Program-made: the position numbers and the translations under genes | Assembly: GCA_963971425.1 (NCBI GenBank) | Contig: OZ020519.1 | Span: forward strand, 2,992,028-3,056,027 | Direction of reading: 5' to 3' | DNA length: 64,000 nt | Source of the DNA: Bryoerythrophyllum caledonicum | Taxonomy: Eukaryota > Streptophyta > Bryopsida > Pottiales > Pottiaceae | Part shown: piece after piece, positions 23,951-33,292 of the stretch | How positions within the stretch are numbered: position 1 is the first letter of the stretch | How the letters are laid out: each line of letters begins with the position of its first letter | Notes under the pieces: generated by a model | Told to the model about the DNA's origin: nothing | The model's input: the letters and a program-made list of their open reading frames with translations, nothing else | Database searches by the model: none

Positions 23951-24420
23951 TGGTGCCATGTGACTAGTGCTGACGTTTTTGAAAATTATAGCATAGAATT
24001 GGTGAATGATGTTGTTGTTTTATGTTTTTGAGACCAATCAATTACTGACTCAACAGTGCTACTATTCCTTCACATGTCACTATTCAATCACAATGGTGCC
24101 ACAATCCTCACATGTGCTGCCATCTTCATGTCAAGATTGTTTTGAATGGTTTTAAAACATTTTTTGAGCTTTTCAACCATCCAACTTGCCTAAGAATATG
24201 TCAAGTCAGCATGGTCATGTGACATTTTCACATGCCATCTGACATGGCACTTGATGCTAGGCCAATCTTAGGAAATGACAGTTGGAGGATGGAGATGAAA
24301 TTGTGCTGAAGTTACCAAGTCCTCTACTAAAGCTACCACTAACTTTTGACCTCTACTAAGTTCTTACCACCTCCATCCATTATACTAGATTTAGCTATAA
24401 CTAATGGATTATAGGAGGGA
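23951..24420 (+). repeat. Dispersed repeat family, copy 2
   Basis: Homologous to 21613-22130 (see that entry). It lies just left of the Tc1-type element. Confidence 0.7.
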
Positions 24421-24718
24421 TGAGTGTAGATCAATCCTTAGAAAAAACACACGATAGGTTGAGTGGAGAAAACATTGTTTTCTTCAAGAAGAGGAGATTG
24501 GAAAGAGATAGCATTGTTTATGGTTGTAGGAATAAGTAGCAATGAACGACCTAGAGGTGACACCGAGAGTGTTCATTCATTCCCACTCATCATTCCCACT
24601 CGTTTGGTTTCGATCCATTAAAGGTCTGCCTTAATTATAAAGAGTATAGTCAGGTACAGTTCATTTACGAATTCTGGCCCTCAGCCTTCCCTGCTCCTCA
24701 CAGTTTCCAAAATTTTCA

Positions 24719-25216
24719 CCATTTGCCAGCATTGGTAGAGATGGCTTTTGACTTCCAAAATTTGCGACCTGGTCCCACTGCTAGACCTACTCCAAAGGCT
24801 TTATTCTCCGCCGTCAAATGCATTACCATTGGCCTCGCCGCCACCTCATACTTATTGCCTTCGTTCTCCCAATTGAGGGGTATACCATTTGCCAGCATTG
24901 GTAGAGATGGCTTTTGACTTCCAAAATTTGCGACCTGGTCCCACTGCTAGACCTACTCCAAAGGCTTTATTCTCCGCCGTCAAATGCATTACCATTGGCC
25001 TCGCCGCCACCTCATACTTATTGCCTTCGTTCTCCCAATTGAGGGGTATACCATTTGCCAGCATTGGTAGAGATGGCTTTTGACTTCCAAAATTTGCGAC
25101 CTGGTCCCACTGCTAGACCTACTCCAAAGGCTTTATTCTCCGCCGTCAAATGCATTACCATTGGCCTCGCCGCCACCTCATACTTATTGCCTTCGTTCTC
25201 CCAATTGAGGGGTATA
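24719..25216 (+). repeat. Three tandem 166-bp units inside the Tc1 element
   Basis: Three near-identical copies starting at 24719, 24885 and 25051. Each begins CCATTTGCCAGCATTGG (the first CCATTTGCC after ACC) and ends GAGGGGTATA. 166 is not a multiple of three, so a frame does not continue across copies. The near identity suggests recent amplification. The unit is GC-richer than the rest of the element and may be captured host sequence or a binding region. Confidence 0.9.
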
Positions 25217-25808
25217 TCAAGTACAGATCCTTAATACAGGTTTGCTCCCCATGCACTTAGAATCAACTTTCCGTGTGATTGAAATTCTGCACTGCTCCCT
25301 CGCCTTGCATTTTCCGACATCGTTGGGCTGCACCCAGAAGTTGAATGCTCACTGATTCTGTTCAATTGTGCCCAACATCTTGAGGAGGGGGTACTTATAA
25401 CTGTCTGATTGCAGAGCGCCGATGCTTATGGGATAATCCGTTTGGACTTCTTCATCATTGATCTGTTCTAGCCATGATCTAGCCATATGAAGCTCCGACC
25501 ACTTTGAGTGCATGTTGAGCTCATTTTGAGTGCATGTTGAGTTCATTTGACCTCATGTAGCCTTCATCTTTAAATCAGTTCATCTCCATTTCAGATCATG
25601 GATGAGTCAAGATGAGCTGTTTTAGCTTCTTCTGAGCTCAGCTTCTTCACAGTTGAACTCCACTTCAATCGTTTCTTCTCGATTCCACATCATCTTCAAA
25701 TCTATACTTGGTGAGTTTTATATCCATATCTCCTTTGGTCTAATGTTACAATAAATTTTCAATTTTTTCTTCAATTCTCATTAACTTAATTGCAATCTAT
25801 AGATTATC
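25217..25808. other. 5' leader of the Tc1 transposase
   Basis: No second gene is visible. The stretch lies inside the element, between the tandem repeats and the transposase start. TTTTGAGTGCATGTTGAG is duplicated near 25500-25540. Confidence 0.5.
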
Positions 25809-26822
25809 ATGGGCACACGAACATTGAGCAATCATGAGAGGGGTCTAATCATAGAAATGAGAAATGGTGTGATAAAATCTGGACGAATTGCAGAAATACT
25901 AGGAATGCCTCGTTCTACCATTTCCACAGTTTTGACAAAGTGGAAGAAATTTGGGTTGAATACCACTCAAAAACCTAAACCGCGACCACCAAAGCTATCT
26001 GATCGTACAGTTAGGGATCTAGCACGCCTCATTCATGGAGATCGTCGATTAAATTTAGTATCACTTGCAGAGACTTTTGGAGTTCATAGAAACACCATCC
26101 GCAAGCACATCCGACGACTTGGATTTGGAAGTCGAGTAGCTGTAAGGAAACCCTACCTTAGTGTAATTCATAGAAAAAAGAGATTAGCCTTTGCTCGTAG
26201 ATACAGGCATTGGACAATCGAGGATTGGTCAAAGATTATCTGGACCGATGAATGTTCTTTTGAATTGGGTAAAGATTCTCGACGGATTCGAGTTTGGAGA
26301 AAAAGTCATGAAAGATATGCTGACCAATGTCTTGCGCCAACATTCAAATCAGGGAGAACATCCGTTATGGTGTGGGGAGCATTCACAGGCTTCGACAAGA
26401 GTCCTCTCGTTTTTTTGCCAGAAGGGGAGCGAACAACAATTGCTTTTGTGAAACATGTCTATGATAGTGTTCTCTGTGGCTTTTATTTCATGCACGATGC
26501 ATCACATGAACTTCTCCTAATGGAAGATGGCGCTCCTGTGCATTGTGCTAAGCCTTCTGAACTTTGGAGACAGGCACATGGCATGCAGAAATTGCAATGG
26601 CCTGCAAATTCACCCGACTTGAACCCCATTGAGAACGTTTGGAAAACCATGAAAGACAAGGTTCGTTATTACAAGAGACCGAGCAACAAGGAGGAAATGA
26701 GTGCACTCATTCAAGTCATTTGGAATAACATTTCTCTTGAACAACTCCAACGGCTGATTCAAACCATGCCTAAACGAATGCAAGCCGTGATTTCAGCAAG
26801 GGGGGGTAGCACTCGATGGTAG
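25809..26822 (+). CDS. Tc1-type transposase, DD34E
   Basis: An intact 337-residue frame from ATG 25809, the usual Tc1 length. The N-terminal part has two helix-turn-helix modules: residues about 8-60, with GRIAEILGMPRSTISTVL, and about 65-115, with SLAETFGVHRNTIRKHI. The catalytic domain shows Asp in IWTDECSFEL, Asp in LLMEDGAPVHC and Glu in DLNPIENVWK. There are 34 residues between the second Asp and the Glu, which defines the Tc1 DD34E clade. GRTSVMVWGAFTG is the typical central motif. It acts in the nucleus, excising and inserting at TA. There is no nonsense codon or frameshift, so the protein could be functional. In plants the usual relatives are DD39D mariner-like elements; the text here looks closer to fungal and animal Tc1 proteins, which I infer from memory of those families. 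Confidence 0.95.
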   Translation: MGTRTLSNHERGLIIEMRNGVIKSGRIAEILGMPRSTISTVLTKWKKFGLNTTQKPKPRPPKLSDRTVRDLARLIHGDRRLNLVSLAETFGVHRNTIRKHIRRLGFGSRVAVRKPYLSVIHRKKRLAFARRYRHWTIEDWSKIIWTDECSFELGKDSRRIRVWRKSHERYADQCLAPTFKSGRTSVMVWGAFTGFDKSPLVFLPEGERTTIAFVKHVYDSVLCGFYFMHDASHELLLMEDGAPVHCAKPSELWRQAHGMQKLQWPANSPDLNPIENVWKTMKDKVRYYKRPSNKEEMSALIQVIWNNISLEQLQRLIQTMPKRMQAVISARGGSTRW

Positions 26823-27152
26823 GCAGTTTGCACATTCATTGTACAATGCTTCATTATTTTGAAGTTTTCATGTACATATTTCTTGTGTAAATAAAGTACT
26901 CCTCACTAGGAACCCACAGCAACTTTCGGTTTGAAAATCGGACTGTTTTTGAGCATGATACAGCTTTGCCTGTTTTTCATGAACTTCCCTGTGCATTACT
27001 GCTGCAGTCAAGAATTCGTAAATGAAGTGTACCTGACTGTACACTAACATGATTCACAACGTATGCCTTATTAAAACAGAGTATGCTAGCATATGTGGCG
27101 TGAGTGGGGTGTGTGTGACTAAATTGCACGCCCATCCCTCGAACGATCGCTC

Positions 27153-27160
27153 TATAAATA
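27153..27160 (+). promoter_or_regulatory. TATA box of the TolB-like gene
   Basis: TATAAATA lies 72 bases before the chosen ATG at 27225. It puts transcription start near 27185-27190, which is why the ATG at 27180 was not taken as the start. Confidence 0.75.
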
Positions 27161-27224
27161 TTCCATCTCAACGTGTGGTATGCAAGTAGTAATCTGCAGG
27201 TTGCTAGCTAGCGAAGTAGCGAAA

Positions 27225-29491
27225 ATGCGGGGAGAGAGCCGCGGCAGCATTGCCTTCTTCGCTACCTACAGGCCGCCGGTGCCGCTCGACATCTTCTGCT
27301 GCCCCGTCCCGCCCTCCTCCACCCGCGACGAGCTCCACCTCACCGACGGCGTCTCCTACAACTACAACTGCCGCCCCATCCCTCCCGCGGCGCTCAAGGT
27401 CCTCCTCCAGCGCCCCAAGCTCGCAACCGAGGGCGGCGCCACCGACGCTGACGTCGATGCCAATCGCGTCTCCGGCTTCGTCTTCGTCTCCGAGAGAGAC
27501 GACAGCCTAGAGACGCTCCGCATCGCCCTGCGGTTCAATGCCGACAAGAAGGTGAAGGTGTTCAGCCTGGCCGACATCTACGGCGCCACCGAGTTCGGCG
27601 GCACGCGCCTGGAGGACAGCGGCTGCATCGGCGGCGGCTACAAGGTGGGCTCTCGCACCGTCGACCACTCGCTCGTCTACGTCTCCACCAAGGAGCCGGT
27701 GCAAGAACACCGCAGCCCCTGGACCGTCGTCTACAAGACCAACCTAAGAACCGGCAAGACCGAACGCCTCACTCCCAAAGGTAATTTCTTTCTCTGGTCG
27801 TTAATTGAGTAATCTCATCTACTTAATTGCACTGTGTATGTGTGCTATATGCAGGGGTCTTTGATTTGAGCCCGGCCGTGTCGACGTCGGGGAAGAAGGT
27901 GGCGGTGGCGTCGTTCCAAAGGAAGGGCTGGGAGGGCGAGATCGAGGACCTGCAGACCGACATCTACGTGATGAACGTGGAGAATCCGCTGGAACGCGTG
28001 CGGCTGATCAAGAACGGCGGGTGGCCCGCGTGGGCCAGCGATAACGTCATCTTCTTCCACAAGAAAGTCGGTAAGACGTGGGGCGTCTTCCGGTTCACCA
28101 TCAGCACCGGGGAGACCGTCCGAGTGACACCGGAGAAATTCGACGCAGTGACTCCGGCGGCCATCAGCGAGACCAAAGTGGCGGTGGCCACCATCCGCAA
28201 GAAGTCCGAGTTCAGCGACGACCGTGAGGAGGCTCAGTACCGCCACATCGAGATCTTCGACGTGGCGCCGGGGAATCCGCCGGTGCAGATCACCCAGAAG
28301 ACAACGCCTAAAGGCGACCACTACAACCCCTTCGTGCTGGACGATGGCGGCCGCGTCGGGTACCATCGCTGCAGGAGTGACCTTCTGCAGCACGGCGATG
28401 ACGTCCCTCGTAACTACTACAAGCTGGAGTCCCCTGTGAAGGACGTCGGGCTGTTCCGGGTGTCCGGCGTGTTCCCGACCATCTCCAAGGACGGCTCGAA
28501 GATGGCCTTCGTGGACAACGAGTTCAAGGCCGTGTGGGTCGCCGACAGCCAGGGGCTGCGCATCGTGTACGATACCCAGGGCCCCGACAACATCTTCTGC
28601 CCGATGTGGAACCAGAACCCCAGCAAGGACATCCTCTACGTCTGCTTGGGCCACTCCTTCAACGCCGCCAAGCCGGTGGAGATCTTTGCCATTTCCAACG
28701 TCTCCAGCGGCGTCTCCAGCGGCGTGCGGCAGCGCCGGATGCTCACCAAGGGCGCGTTCAACAACGCGTTCCCGTCGAGCAGCCCGGACGGGAAAAAGTT
28801 CGTGTTCCGGTCGACGAGAGACGGCGGGGAGAAGAAGTACAAGAACCTGTATATCATGGAGGACGCGGAGGTCGGGGAGTACGGTGACGGGACGGTGACG
28901 CGGCTGACCAACGGGGAGTGGACCGATACCCAATGCGGGTGGTCTCCGAGCGGGGACTGGATCGTCTTCTCGTCGACGCGCGACAAGCCCAAGGATGCAC
29001 CGGAGCGGGACAACGGCCTGGACCCGGGTTTCTTCGCCGTGTTCCTGGTGAAGGTGAGCGACCCGACGGTGGTGATCCGGGTGCTGAAGAGCGGGGACGA
29101 CGTGGCCGGGCACGTGAACCACCCGGTGTTCAGTCCGGATGGGAGGAGTATCGTGGTGACGGCGGACCTGGCGGCGGTGACCGCGGAGCCGATCTCGCTG
29201 CCGCATTTCCTGCACTCGGTGAGGCCGTACGGGGACATCTTCGCGGTGGACATCAACACGGAGGACATAACGAAGAACAGGGACGTGAAGAAGTTTCATC
29301 GCATTACGCACAGCCGGTACGAGTACTCGACGCCGGTGTGGACGGTGTTAGCGATGGACGATCCGAACGCGCAGTGGAACGTGCTGGTGAAGAAGGACTC
29401 ATACACGCCGGCGTGCCCGCACGCGTACCCGGACGGTGGCGAGAGCTTGCACATGACTGGGCACCTCTGCATCCCCAGGAGGCAGTGGTGA
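27225..29491 (+). CDS. TolB/DPP6-like WD40-type beta-propeller protein, C-terminus altered by a hAT insertion
   Basis: Two exons, 27225-27780 and 27855-29491, with a GT...AG intron of 74 bp, give 730 residues. The GC-rich frame encodes a plant protein with TolB-type PD40 propeller blades: SGKKVAVAS (about residue 200), SSPDGKKFVFRSTRDGG (about 490), WSPSGDWIVFSSTRDK (about 547) and FSPDGRSIVVTA (about 611). Such propellers are binding scaffolds; the family has no established enzymatic role that I know of. The start MRGESRGSIAFF fits the TATA position. The last residues and stop (CAG TGG TGA) lie in a hAT element that begins at 29483; the displaced host sequence resumes at 33035. The first 728 residues are host-encoded. 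GC content contrasts sharply with the AT-rich transposons around it. It is the best candidate for a living host gene in the window. Confidence 0.9.
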
Positions 29492-32400
29492 TTTTTCACA
29501 AGGTCCCTAACATGTCCCGGGACATGTTCTGAAAAAAAAAACATTTCCAGTGGACGGGTTCTCTGAAAATGAACCGGTTTTTGGACGTGTCAAATTCACT
29601 TTGGACGGGTTCTAAAAATAAAAATTTTTTTGACAATTTTTCCCCAAATAAATGAATGATGCAAATATCAATTACATTATGTCATATATGACATGTGAAT
29701 GTAAACATAATGGAGTCAAACCACTAATACCAAATCAAAATACCAATCTTCAAAAGGCTGGATTCACCTGCACACATTGATTCATCAACCACAATATTTA
29801 GAACTTTTTTAACACAATGTCAAAGATTTAAATTGAAGGTAAACTAAGCAATTGTATAAAAATTTAGTTAATATAAACATGTTCAATTTTTACAAAAAAA
29901 AAAAGAACTTACCATTCAAACAAGTGGATGAATTCTCCTATCCTTCATGTTTCTCCAGACAAGCATCACTGCATTCCAATTGATGTTTTCAACTAGAATA
30001 TTTGTACATGAAATGCACATCAAAGCATCTAAAGCCTCCAACTTCAACCTAGTACGGAGATGACTCTTGATCAGGTTTTGTTTGGAAAAACCCCTCTCAC
30101 ATATTGCAGTGCTCACATGAATCACCATAACTCTCCTCCACAAGTTACTCAAACCAGGCCAATTGATGGACCACTCTGGAGTTGTACCTGCAAACTCCCA
30201 TGCTTCAAATAAAGACTTATTTGGGATCATCTCTCTCATGGTCTCTACCATCTCCAAGCACTCACCTCGACACCGATCTTGTTCTTCTTTAGAACTCTGG
30301 AACTTCACAAACAACCTCTCCAACCACTCTTCAGTAATACGAGTCCTCTCATCATCATTTGCAGGATAGAGATTGGGGCTGAAGAGCTTGCATGCATTGA
30401 AGATGCCTAAGTCTGGAAACTTGTTATTCAATGCATCCACCACCTTCTGCACATACTCTGCCCCAATGAGTTTGCACTCCTCAATAGTACCGACTCTCCC
30501 AGTAACACTCTCCAAATGCATTGGATAGGTTCTTAGGCCACCATCTGCAACTGGATACTCCATCTCCATAGAAGTTGCACAGGTCTCCAAAAATGGCCGC
30601 AATGCCCTTGAACCTTTTCCAAATGCTGCACCTCTAGCTGCTAGAAAATGTCTAGTACTCAATACTGTGATACAAATGTTTAAATGACCTCCAATCTGAG
30701 TAATATCCACATGGTCACTCTGAAATAGCTTATTGAGTTTATTCAACTCAGTAAGAATATCCACAAGTAACCGTAGAAGGAATTGAAACTGAAAGGATGT
30801 GAGTTTACGATACCACATTGCTTCTTCTTCACGGAAAAGCTCCAGAAACGAGGGCATACAATCCAAAATCCGTTGCATCACTTGTCCACGGGATAACCAT
30901 CGAACTCCATGTATGTGGAGAACAACCAATGGATCCATCGCAAACTCCAACATCAACTCATCAAGCTGTGTCCACCGCAATGATGACCTGCCCACCCACG
31001 TGTATGCAAAGTTGGAGAAATCATCCAAAACCTGTAGCTCCGGTGATGCCTCAGCTGCATCGCTGGCTGCCAGTGCATCTCTAAACAAACACGGGAATTA
31101 ATTAGTGAATATATTACATTCTAGAAAATAATGAAATTCAATAAAAAAAAACTTAAAATTAAAGACTCACCTATGTGCAATGCAATGCACATTAACAAGT
31201 GTTGGTACATCTGCCCGAAGTCTGCCTGCTAGTCCTTGTCTCACCCCAGTCATAGAAGCCGCTCCATCAGTAGCTAAAGCCACTAATTTGTCAAGAGGCC
31301 ACTGTAACTCCTCCAATAAATCCACCACATTCCTATAGAACACCTTTCCTGTGGCTCGTGGAACACCAGACAAACCAACATACTGCGTACGTAGAGGGCC
31401 TAAGCCACCACGAGATAGACTGCAAACATACACAATCAAATGCTGCTCTAGACTACGATTGGTTGATTCATCTATAAGAAGAGAGATCACCGATGAATCT
31501 CTAACTTCAAAAAGATCAACATCCCTCAAATGCTGTGAAATGGCCCACAAAAAATCATATGCAGATTGTCTACTAGTGTAAGCACCATACTCATCATTGA
31601 CAGGCATGTCTGGAGCCCTGAGGTGTCTAATTATCTGACACATATCCTCATACTGGTTGATAGCTCTATCATTAACTACCAAATGGTATAAAATCTTCAT
31701 ACAACAAACAATTCTAGCACTCTCTGCATCAATAGCATTTACCACATATCTAGCCATGGCAAGTGCCTCACGGTTATCTCTCACCGGTCTCCACCTGAGC
31801 ATGGCATGAGCATGAAGGGTTGATCCTTCATGCTCCTTCACAGCTGAAAGTTGCAATGACTCACAACCGTCTTCTCTGGTCCCCCATCGTGAGTTTTGAC
31901 CAGCTGCTTGACATGTTGCACACTTCATATAGGGCTTCTGTCTAGGGAGAGCAATGTGCATCAACCAGGGCCTTCCCTGACGCCATACGGGCATAAACTT
32001 CCTCCTTCTTGGAGGCCGCCCTCCACCACCATGAGCTGGAACCTGTACTCCTACACTATCCTCCTCATGTGCACTATCATCAAAATCATTATCCTCCCCC
32101 ATCTCATTCTCTTCCCCCATCTCAATGTCCTCTCTGATCTGATCATGACCTTGAAAGCCACCTTGCTCTACCTCAACATCAGGAATACCACGTGGAGAAC
32201 CCCTAATAGAAGATTCTGACAACTCAGGCACTTCATTCCTCCCATCACTCAAAGTTTGAGAAGAAGAAGATGCCCTAAACATATGAAGAATGCTCTGTTG
32301 CCGAGCATCTCTCCTTTGCCTGGGTACTCCAGACACTGGCAAAGACATAACTGCAATACATATTCAAAACAGATCAATCACCACACACATGAAATACAAT

Positions 32401-33026
32401 AACCCTAAATGTGTGACTTACCCTAAATCTAGACTCTATGTTGATTTCTTGTATACATTACTTCTCTATCACTTGAAAAAAATAAGAAATATCAAAGTAA
32501 ACAAACATACCTAGGTCATGAAGCTTTAGTCCACCTCAAAAATCACAACCAGGCTGAAAACGCACCACTGAGCCGTGCAAGAGCTGGACCCAAAAAAATG
32601 AGCCAAAAACTGAACCTCGCAATTTCTGCAGCCTGTGCAGCCTTGTAGTCTGTGTAGCCTGTGCAGCCTCAGCCTTGACCTGAGCTGCAGAGCTTGGCCG
32701 GGCCAGGCTTCAGAGCCGGGCCAAGCCAAGCTATGCAGCGGCCAGGCTCTGCAGCTGCCGCCTGCAGGCTCTGCCTATTTTTTTTTTGTATTTTTTTTTA
32801 GGTTTTTTTTTTTTGGTTTTTTTTTAATATAATTTTTTTTATAAACATACGGGACGGGTATTTCTTTTTTGAACCGGTTTTGGGACGGGTTGTTTTTTTT
32901 TTAACCTTTCCATGGACGGGTTGGTTTTGAGATTACCGGTTTTGGGACGGGTTGCAATTCTTTTTGCCTTTCAATTCAAGGTTTTTGGACATGGACGGGT
33001 TAAAACTTTGTGAAAAATCAACCCTG
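29483..33026 (-). mobile_element. Complete hAT element inserted in the end of the TolB-like gene
   Basis: 3544 bp. The left end CAGTGGTGATTTTTCACAAG and the inverted right end CAGGGTTGATTTTTCACAAA share a 13-bp perfect core within a longer imperfect inverted repeat. Flanks CCAGGAGG (29475-29482) and GCAGGAGG (33027-33034) match in 7 of 8 bases, as expected for a hAT 8-bp duplication. Subterminal GGACGGGTT and ACCGGTTTT words repeat at both ends (29553-29610, 32846-33000). It encodes a two-exon transposase on the minus strand. Confidence 0.9.
29916..32348 (-). CDS. hAT transposase with TTF-type zinc finger (ZNF862-like)
   Basis: Exons on the minus strand are 32348-about 31168 and about 31088-29916, joined over a short GT...AG intron that splits the HR/LALA region after VHCIAHR. 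The N-terminal 100 residues are acidic and disordered. Then comes a TTF-type finger with RQGRPWLMHI, CATC and HEGSTLHAHA. The RNase-H-like core shows Asp in LLIDESTNRS, Asp in LATDGAASMTG, RWLSRGQVMQR, and the dimerisation end with CERGFSKQNLIKSHLRTRL. No stop interrupts either exon, so a full protein is possible. The architecture resembles the KIAA1586/ZNF862-type hAT proteins best known from animals rather than Ac-type plant enzymes (memory-based judgement). Confidence 0.88.
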
Positions 33027-33220
33027 GCAGGAGGTGTTGCTGCCGTCCTTACGTTGGTCGATGAATATAACGAGCAAGTAATGTTGTTGCAAAAAAAATT
33101 CTCTGGTGAAAAATACCATAATCCAAGTATAAACGTTTTTTCGGATGTGTGTGCTAGTAAATCTTTATTATCATCCTCGAAGGTTCACGAAAATATAACA
33201 ATCGGGAGTGTGCGAACATC
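33027..33220 (+). other. Displaced 3' end of the TolB-like gene
   Basis: After the target duplication the host frame would continue as AGG AGG TGT TGC TGC and reach a TGA at about 33060. This is probably the original C-terminus and 3' UTR, now 3.5 kb away from the gene. Confidence 0.7.
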
Positions 33221-33292
33221 CACCCCTTGCACAATTGTTTCGGAATACACTACACCCCTTGCACAATTGTTTCGGAATACACTACACCCCTT
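33221..33292 (+). repeat. 32-bp tandem duplication
   Basis: Two exact 32-bp copies (starting CACCCCTTGCACAATTG) at 33221 and 33253 plus 8 bp of a third. Confidence 0.9.

Larger units (their letters stand above)
24647..27039 (+). mobile_element. Complete Tc1-type DD34E transposon
   Basis: 2393 bp. The left end TAGTCAGGTACAGTTCATTT (24647) and the inverted right end CAGTCAGGTACACTTCATTT (27039 inward) match over 29 bp with two mismatches. Both sides are flanked by TA (24645-24646, 27040-27041), the Tc1/mariner target duplication, and CAGT ends are typical of Tc1. It contains an intact transposase (25809-26822) and a three-copy 166-bp tandem repeat. It ends about 110 bp upstream of the TATA box of the TolB-like gene. 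Confidence 0.93.

Noticed and set aside
27250..29311. Long open frames on both strands antisense or out of frame to the TolB-like gene (up to 488 codons)
   Set aside because: They are shadows of a GC-rich coding region; only the spliced plus-strand frame gives propeller motifs, splice sites and a TATA box.
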